A stretch of DNA of 9,726 nucleotides, from assembly GCA_043802925.1 (NCBI GenBank), contig JAZDKP010000287.1, forward strand, positions 1-9,726, written 5' to 3'. The stretch is from JAZDKP01 sp043802925 (GTDB lineage: Bacteria > Fibrobacterota > OXYB2-FULL-49-7 > JAEUSG01). A model generated the notes under the pieces. It was not told the DNA's origin and ran no database searches. It was given only the letters and a program-made list of their open reading frames with translations. The translations under genes were made by a program, and so were the position numbers. Positions 5,602 through 9,726 of this stretch are shown here, piece after piece (the first letter of the stretch is position 1; the number at the start of each line of letters is the position of its first letter).

Positions 5602-6731
5602 GGTTCCCTTTTTTCGCCTTCTGCCATCCGGCCGAGAAACCCCTCTTTCCATGCGGTAAAACGGTCCTGCCGTATGGCCGCGCGTATTTCCTTCATCATC
5701 GTCAGATAGAAGTGGACGTTGTGGTACGTGGCCAGGCAGAGCGCGGTGATTTCGCCGCAGTTGAAGAGGTGGCGCAGGTATCCGAGCGAGTGGTTTTTGC
5801 AGACCTTGCAGCCGCAGTTAGGGTCCAAGGGCCGGTCAAAGGCCTCTTTGTATTCGCCCGCCTTGTAGTGGCGCCGGCCGAGGGAGGTGAAGACCTGGCC
5901 GTTGCGTGCATTGCGCGTGGGCAGCACGCAGTCGAACATGTCCACGCCCCGGGACACGGCCTCCACGATGTTTTCCGGGGTGCCCACGCCCATGAGGTAG
6001 AGCGGGCAGTCGCGGCGCACGCGGGAGGCGATGAGTTCTGTTATACGGTACATGTCAGCCGCGGGTTCGCCAACGGAAAGTCCGCCGATGGCAATGCCGG
6101 GGGTCCCGGACTGTGATACAAAATCCGCGCTCTCTTTGCGCAGGTCGTCGTACACGCTGCCCTGGATAATGCCAAAGAGCGCCTGCAGGGAACCGGATTC
6201 CGCGTGGTTTTTGACGCAGCGCAAAAGCCAGCGGTGGGTGCGGCCCATGGCCTCGGCCGCCTCCTTTTTTTCACAGGGAAAGGGGGCGCATTCGTCGAAT
6301 GCCATGATGATATCCGCGCCGATGACGCGCTCTGCTTCCATCACGCTTTCGGGTGTGAACATCAGCGTGTCGCCGTTTACGTGCGACTGGAAGCGCACCC
6401 CGTCCTCCGTGATTTTCCGGTTGTGCTTGAGCGAAAAGACCTGGTAGCCGCCGCTGTCGGTGAGCAGCGGGCGTTCCCAGCCCATGAAACGGTGCAGACC
6501 GCCCGCTTTTTTAAGCGCGCCAAGGCCGGGCCGGGTCACCAGGTGGTAGGTGTTGCCGAGGATGATGGAGGCGTCGAGTGCGCGCAGGTCCTCGTTTGAG
6601 AGGGCCTTGACCGCGCCGAGGGTGCCCACGGGCATGAAGACAGGAGTTTCGATTTCGCCGTGCGCGGTCATGATACGGCCGGTGCGTGCGCGTGAGCCGG
6701 TGTCCTGCTGTTCGATGGAGAATTGGAACAT
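5598..6731 (-). CDS. tgt: tRNA-guanine(34) transglycosylase
   Basis: This 377-aa protein almost equals E. coli Tgt (375 aa). Tgt swaps guanine-34 of Asp, Asn, His and Tyr tRNAs for preQ1, the entry point of queuosine into tRNA. Residues: Asp92 in 'LTDSGGYQVFS' (general acid/base), Asp267 in 'FDCVLPTRNARNG' (covalent nucleophile), the substrate loop 'GIAIGGLSVGEP' (212-223), and the zinc site Cys306, Cys308, Cys311 ('CGCKVC') with His337 ('ATYHN'). Nothing is missing. I chose the ATG at 6731 because family members begin at this point ('MFQFSIEQQD'). Its ribosome site is weak (TAGG), and an in-frame ATG at 6779 would add 16 non-conserved residues. It is the first gene of a three-gene cluster with the trmJ-like gene (ATGA overlap) and ptb. 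No queuosine biosynthesis gene or preQ1 riboswitch is seen nearby. Confidence 0.96.
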   Translation of the reverse strand: MFQFSIEQQDTGSRARTGRIMTAHGEIETPVFMPVGTLGAVKALSNEDLRALDASIILGNTYHLVTRPGLGALKKAGGLHRFMGWERPLLTDSGGYQVFSLKHNRKITEDGVRFQSHVNGDTLMFTPESVMEAERVIGADIIMAFDECAPFPCEKKEAAEAMGRTHRWLLRCVKNHAESGSLQALFGIIQGSVYDDLRKESADFVSQSGTPGIAIGGLSVGEPAADMYRITELIASRVRRDCPLYLMGVGTPENIVEAVSRGVDMFDCVLPTRNARNGQVFTSLGRRHYKAGEYKEAFDRPLDPNCGCKVCKNHSLGYLRHLFNCGEITALCLATYHNVHFYLTMMKEIRAAIRQDRFTAWKEGFLGRMAEGEKREP

Positions 6732-6908
6732 GGGCCTACTTTTTGAGTCCCGGCTGTTTGAAGAGCATGGCGTCGGCATAGCGTGTCTCAAGCATGGTCA
6801 AACCAAAATAATAATTGAGGCAAACGGGGTGCTATAAAGTGTACGGTCCGTCGGTCCATGGGCGTTGTCAATTTCAAAATATTCACACGGGATGGCTGCA
6901 ACGCTCAA

Positions 6909-6965
6909 AAAAATCGGATTTACCGGCCGGAACGTTGACGGTACGATCGAACCTGCCCGATTTTT
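6909..6965. repeat. Nested inverted repeat (possible structured RNA or terminator-like element)
   Basis: The outer arms AAAAATCGG (6909-6917) and CCGATTTTT (6957-6965) are perfect 9-bp complements. Inside them TACCG (6921-6925) and CGGTA (6939-6943) form a second 5-bp stem, and CCGGCCGG (6923-6930) is itself palindromic. On the minus strand the element ends in seven T (6913-6907), like a terminator, but the 39-nt interior is long. No gene ending here is visible, so a small RNA is possible but unproven. Confidence 0.4.
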
Positions 6966-7086
6966 CCTCGCATTGCAACCATCCCCTGTATTAAATACAT
7001 TTTGTTATACCAAATTAGTATCACTTATCCCGGGCCTGAAAACAAGCTTCCGGCATCTTCCACTGCCTGTTGTGATAAGCGATATT

Positions 7087-7111
7087 CCGGCAACAAAACC
7101 TTGTTGGCCGG
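7087..7111 (+). repeat. Hairpin upstream of the lipoprotein gene
   Basis: CCGGCAACAA (7087-7096) pairs with TTGTTGGCCGG (7101-7111) as 10 bp with one bulged G and an AACC loop. It ends 51 nt before the lipoprotein start and overlaps a candidate -35 (TTGTTG, 7101-7106). It is not followed by a T-run, so it is more likely an operator or leader structure than a terminator. Confidence 0.45.
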
Positions 7112-7130
7112 TCTGTTTATTAAGTATTTT
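7101..7130 (+). promoter_or_regulatory. Candidate promoter of the lipoprotein gene
   Basis: TTGTTG (7101-7106) and TATTTT (7125-7130) are 18 nt apart, a modest sigma-70-like match (3/6 and 4/6). A start near 7137 would leave a leader of about 26 nt with the strong AGGAGG ribosome site. The -35 half lies in the 3' arm of the hairpin at 7087-7111. Confidence 0.35.
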
Positions 7131-7149
7131 GGTTTAAATTGAAATTTAC

Positions 7150-7155
7150 AGGAGG
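7150..7155 (+). promoter_or_regulatory. Ribosome binding site of the lipoprotein gene (decides the start)
   Basis: A perfect AGGAGG lies 7 nt before the ATG at 7163. It rules out the in-frame TTG at 7139, which would put the ribosome site inside the coding region and spoil the signal peptide. Confidence 0.9.
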
Positions 7156-7162
7156 ATTCTAT

Positions 7163-8023
7163 ATGACGGGATGTAAAACCCTTGCGGCGCTGACGGTCAC
7201 GGCCGCCCTCATGCTTGCCGCCTGCTCAGAAGACAAGAAAGTGGTCGCCCCCGGCGACGTTACGCCGCCGTCCTTTATCGTTGATACCATGAAGGCGGGG
7301 GGCGTGGTTCTTGTCAGTAACGACACCACACTCACGGATGCCGTTGTCCTGAAGGGCCGGGTCAGTGACGAAGGCGGTATCGATGAGGTCACCGCGTCCG
7401 TCGGCGGCGTCGAAACGCCTGCCATAGTTACGGGCGATTCGGTGTGGACCGTCACGGTCTATCTCCGGTCGGGTCTAACAACACTCACGCTTACAGCAGA
7501 GGATGAGGCCGGGAATACGGTATCCGCGATACGGAAACTGTATTACCGCACAAACTATATGCCCCTCGACAGCGCATCGCACTGGAAACTTGCGCGCGGT
7601 GCTGATACGCTGTCCATCAAGGTCGATTCACTCTGGAAAATTGGCGGTGTCCCGTACCGGTTTTACAAAATGACGCTGAATAATCCGGACGATGCGGCCC
7701 TTGACACGCTTGTTTTTGCACAGGACACGGTCAGCGGCAACGTCCGGTCCTCCGACACGGGCTGGTACCAGGCCACCCTGGCGCCGAACCTTTTTCTTAA
7801 GGAATATACCTCCGCCACGGCCGATTACGGCCCGTTTACGGTGCGCTTCATCGGTGATACCACCTTTAATATGGTCGATTTCCGGAATGTCGTAAAACTC
7901 ACCTATGTCAATGCAAGCAACTGGCTCGTTTACATCTCCGACTATTATCTCGCGCCCGGTTTGGGCTTTGTGCATCTAACGACCCGTCAGACGCTTCCGT
8001 TTAATCTGGTCATGGCCCCTTAA
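7163..8023 (+). CDS. Putative lipoprotein with Ig-like domain
   Basis: This 286-aa protein has a type II signal peptide: Lys5, a hydrophobic core (residues 7-18) and the lipobox LAAC with the lipidated Cys21. It should be exported by Sec and anchored in a membrane, probably the outer one (Ser22 does not argue for inner-membrane retention). Residues 33-127 look like a bacterial Ig-like beta sandwich: it starts 'DVTPPSF', contains 'VSDEGGIDEVTASVGG' and ends 'TLTAEDEAGNTVS', the pattern of repeats that often display or space surface domains. Residues 132-286 form a second beta-rich module starting 'YMPLDSASHWKL' and ending near 'YYLAPGLGFVHL', a layout seen in many uncharacterised lipoproteins of deep Gram-negative phyla. 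There are no catalytic motifs. It is a single-gene unit, with its own ribosome site and a terminator at 8053-8079. Function unknown. Confidence 0.85.
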   Translation: MTGCKTLAALTVTAALMLAACSEDKKVVAPGDVTPPSFIVDTMKAGGVVLVSNDTTLTDAVVLKGRVSDEGGIDEVTASVGGVETPAIVTGDSVWTVTVYLRSGLTTLTLTAEDEAGNTVSAIRKLYYRTNYMPLDSASHWKLARGADTLSIKVDSLWKIGGVPYRFYKMTLNNPDDAALDTLVFAQDTVSGNVRSSDTGWYQATLAPNLFLKEYTSATADYGPFTVRFIGDTTFNMVDFRNVVKLTYVNASNWLVYISDYYLAPGLGFVHLTTRQTLPFNLVMAP

Positions 8024-8052
8024 CGCGTGACCTCATTCTTAAGACGTATCCG

Positions 8053-8079
8053 GCCCACTCGACAACGGGTGGGCTTTTT
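8053..8079 (+). terminator. Rho-independent terminator of the lipoprotein gene
   Basis: GCCCACTC (8053-8060) pairs with GGGTGGGC (8067-8074) over 8 bp with one G-U pair and a 6-nt loop (8061-8066). Five T follow (8075-8079). It lies 30 nt after the lipoprotein stop. The -35 of the dsbD promoter sits in its left arm and loop. Confidence 0.88.
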
Positions 8080-8087
8080 GTTATATT
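8059..8087 (+). promoter_or_regulatory. Sigma-70-type promoter of dsbD, embedded in the terminator
   Basis: TCGACA (8059-8064) and TATATT (8082-8087) each match the sigma-70 consensus at 5 of 6 positions, with the optimal 17-nt spacer. The expected start, 7-9 nt after the -10, falls at 8094-8096, on or next to the ATG of dsbD. Confidence 0.65.
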
Positions 8088-8095
8088 TTCCCATA

Positions 8096-9601
8096 ATGAA
8101 ACGGCTTCTATCAGCCCTTCTGTTATCCCTCTTCACGCTCCTGTCCGCCGAAGAGACCGTCACTTTTACGCAGTCCGCCCCCCCCACGATGCGGCCTGAC
8201 GGCAGTATCACGCTTTCATTCACCGTCACTATCATACCCGGTTGGCATGTTTACGCGCACACGCTCGCGAATGACTTTCTCATTCCCAGTGCACTCACGC
8301 TGAAAGGGGAGGGGGTCGTACTCGACAGCGTGCAGTACCCCGAAGGGGTGGAGCGCGACCTCATGGGCATCAAAGACCGGCTGTTCGAAGGCACGGTCAC
8401 ACTCACGGCATTCGTCCGGCGGACCGACACGGCCGCTACGGTTGTGCAGGCGGTCTTCAAGTCTCAGAGCTGCAACGACCGGCAGTGCCTGCCGCCCTCG
8501 GAACAAAGTGTTACGGTGACGCTTCCGGCCGCACCGGCCGCATCCGCTGCATCAAGCAACAGCAGTACCGCGGACTGGCTTTCACGCCACGGTCTTTTCA
8601 CCGGGCTCTTCTTCCTGTTCCTTGCGGGCCTGGGCCTCAACCTGACTCCCTGCATTTACCCGGTCATCCCCATCACCCTGAGCTTCTTTACTTCGCAGTC
8701 GGGCGCGTCACGGCACAGGCTTCTCCTCCTGTCCGGCGCCTACGTATTGGGTATTGCGCTCATGTATTCGTCCCTGGGCACGCTGGCGGCACTGACGGGC
8801 AGCATGCTCGGGGCCTGGCTCGGCCACCCGGCCGTGGTGTTCACTGTGGCCGGGCTTTTCGTCCTGCTCGCGCTCTCCATGTTCGGCTTCTATGAGATCC
8901 GTCTTCCGGCCTTCCTTACAGTGTTTGGCATGGGCCGCCGCGGCGCTTCGGGTGCGGTCTTTATGGGGCTTGTGGTGGGCGTTGTGGCCGCGCCCTGCGT
9001 GGGACCCGTGACCGCGGGCCTGCTCCTCTATGTGGCTCAGAAGGGAAGCCCCCTCTTCGGCTTTGCTTCTTTTTTTGCGCTGTCGCTCGGCCTGGGCGCC
9101 CCCTATTTCGCGCTCGGTATGCTCTCGGGTTCCCTGCACCGTTTGCCCCGGTCCGGCGGATGGATGGTGTGGGTCAAGCGGTTTTTCGGCGTGGTGCTGC
9201 TGGGCATGGCGTTTTATTATGTCAAGCCTCTTCTGCCCCATGCCACGGCCCCGTACGGCAACCACGGGCTTCCGGCCGCAGCGCTGGCTGCGGCCAGGAC
9301 GCAGGGCCGGCCCTATGTGGCGGACTTCCGCGCGGACTGGTGCGCCCCCTGCGTCCGGTTTGAACGCGAGGTGCTCTCCGACCCGGAGGTGAAAAAGGCG
9401 CTGGACGGGGTCGGTTTTTACAGCGTGGACCTGACCCGGTCCGGCGACGCGGAACCCAGAAAAACCGCGGAAGCCTATCGCGTTACCGGGGTCCCGACAA
9501 TTATATTTTTCTCGCGGAACGGGGAGGAAACCTTCCGCTTTACCGGCGCGCCTGAAAAGGACGCCTTTCTGGGCAGGCTTGAAGACATCAAAAGGGAGTG
9601 A
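8096..9601 (+). CDS. dsbD: Thiol:disulfide interchange protein DsbD
   Basis: This 501-aa protein carries reducing power from cytoplasmic thioredoxin to periplasmic disulfide isomerases and c-type cytochrome maturation. It has all three DsbD parts, each with its cysteine pair. A signal peptide (1-18) leads an N-terminal Ig-fold domain with Cys126 and Cys131 in 'SCNDRQCLPP'. The membrane domain (about 165-380, up to eight segments) has Cys186 in 'LTPCIYPVIP' and Cys301 in 'AAPCVGPVTAG'. The C-terminal thioredoxin domain has 'DWCAPC' (Cys416, Cys419) and cis-Pro467 in 'TGVPT'. It is shorter than E. coli DsbD (565 aa), mainly in linkers. I chose the ATG at 8096 because it starts directly at the signal peptide; a GTG at 8027 would put the terminator inside the gene. 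No ribosome site precedes the ATG, and the promoter position suggests a leaderless mRNA. The moxR-like gene follows after 3 nt, probably in one operon. Confidence 0.95.
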   Translation: MKRLLSALLLSLFTLLSAEETVTFTQSAPPTMRPDGSITLSFTVTIIPGWHVYAHTLANDFLIPSALTLKGEGVVLDSVQYPEGVERDLMGIKDRLFEGTVTLTAFVRRTDTAATVVQAVFKSQSCNDRQCLPPSEQSVTVTLPAAPAASAASSNSSTADWLSRHGLFTGLFFLFLAGLGLNLTPCIYPVIPITLSFFTSQSGASRHRLLLLSGAYVLGIALMYSSLGTLAALTGSMLGAWLGHPAVVFTVAGLFVLLALSMFGFYEIRLPAFLTVFGMGRRGASGAVFMGLVVGVVAAPCVGPVTAGLLLYVAQKGSPLFGFASFFALSLGLGAPYFALGMLSGSLHRLPRSGGWMVWVKRFFGVVLLGMAFYYVKPLLPHATAPYGNHGLPAAALAAARTQGRPYVADFRADWCAPCVRFEREVLSDPEVKKALDGVGFYSVDLTRSGDAEPRKTAEAYRVTGVPTIIFFSRNGEETFRFTGAPEKDAFLGRLEDIKRE

Positions 9602-9604
9602 GGC

Positions 9605-9726
9605 ATGAATCAGGACATCATGCAGATTAACGAAATCATCAAGGAAAAGAGCTCATTTGTGGACCTCGTTCTGTCCGAAACAGGCAAGGTCATCGTGGGG
9701 CAGCGCACTATGGTCGAACGCCTGCT
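9605..9726 (+). CDS. MoxR-family AAA+ ATPase, N-terminal fragment (3' truncated)
   Basis: Only about 40 codons are visible before the window ends. The ATG at 9605 comes 3 nt after the dsbD stop, with GGGAG (9594-9598) at 6-nt spacing inside the end of dsbD. The translated start runs through a helical, charged segment and then 'KVIVGQRTMVERLL', the usual N-terminal entry of MoxR ATPases (typically 'vivGq...verlL') just before the Walker A site. MoxR proteins act as chaperone-like ATPases and are often followed by DUF58 and von Willebrand A-domain (Bat) genes; that part lies outside the window. The family call rests on this short stretch. Confidence 0.72.
   Translation, partial: MNQDIMQINEIIKEKSSFVDLVLSETGKVIVGQRTMVERL

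Larger units (their letters stand above)
6732..7162. other. Divergent intergenic spacer between tgt and the lipoprotein gene
   Basis: These 431 bases are more AT-rich than the neighbours and hold no convincing gene. An open stretch at 6865-7137 (+) begins with TTG, lacks a ribosome site and has no recognisable composition or motif. The spacer must contain the tgt promoter. A TTGACA on the minus strand (6871-6866) has no acceptable -10 at 16-18 nt, so I do not assign it. The spacer contains the two inverted-repeat structures listed separately and an 8-bp direct repeat TTCCGGCA at 7048-7055 and 7085-7092. Confidence 0.7.

Noticed and set aside
6866..6871. TTGACA on the minus strand as the -35 of tgt
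   Set aside because: No acceptable -10 lies 16-18 nt downstream; the nearby TTTATA is too far away.
6939..6957. GGTTCGATC on the minus strand, resembling a tRNA T-loop
   Set aside because: The flanking five bases do not pair as a T-stem and no acceptor, D or anticodon arm is found around it.
6865..7137. Possible 90-aa plus-strand gene in the divergent spacer
   Set aside because: It has a TTG start, no ribosome site and no recognisable domain, and it spans both inverted repeats. It looks like a chance open frame.

Overview
The window looks like a chromosomal segment of a motile bacterium with a Gram-negative-type envelope. The coding regions are GC-rich and the intergenic spacers are clearly AT-richer. 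There is no insertion sequence, phage gene, CRISPR array, rRNA or tRNA. Motility is inferred from one near-perfect flagellar sigma-28 promoter. The envelope type is inferred from a lipoprotein with a lipobox and a full-length DsbD. The large CoA-activase-like protein and a phosphotransbutyrylase-type enzyme suggest anaerobic or fermentative acyl-CoA metabolism. The lipoprotein style (Ig-like domain plus a C-terminal 'PL..W / YYLAPGLGFV' module) fits Fibrobacterota or related deep phyla, but the taxonomic guess is weak.

Layout. From 1 to 2047 (+) is the 3' part of a very large 2-hydroxyacyl-CoA dehydratase/activase-related protein. It meets a convergent STAS-domain gene (2044-2397, -) with a 4-bp stop-codon overlap. 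From 2397 to 6731 every gene is on the minus strand. In transcription order these are tgt, trmJ-like and ptb-like (tightly packed, 6731 down to 3985), then an Asn-rich beta-repeat protein with its own sigma-28-type promoter (3862 to 2984), an RRM RNA-binding protein with a poly-Gly tail (2858 to 2535) followed by a strong terminator, and the STAS protein. A divergent spacer of about 430 bases (6732-7162) holds two inverted-repeat structures and no convincing gene. On the plus strand follow a lipoprotein (7163-8023), a terminator, dsbD (8096-9601) and the start of a MoxR-type AAA+ ATPase (9605 to the window end).

How the genes work together. Tgt and the TrmJ-like enzyme both modify the tRNA anticodon loop (positions 34 and 32 in the known families) and overlap by ATGA, so they form a translation-fidelity unit with the acyl phosphotransferase as a third member. 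DsbD and MoxR belong to envelope redox and chaperone functions and share a transcript by spacing. The most interesting points are (i) the uncharacterised Asn-rich repeat protein under a 15/16 match to the sigma-28 consensus, (ii) a dsbD promoter built into the upstream terminator hairpin and placed so that the mRNA would be leaderless, and (iii) matching promoter hexamers in front of the RRM and STAS genes.
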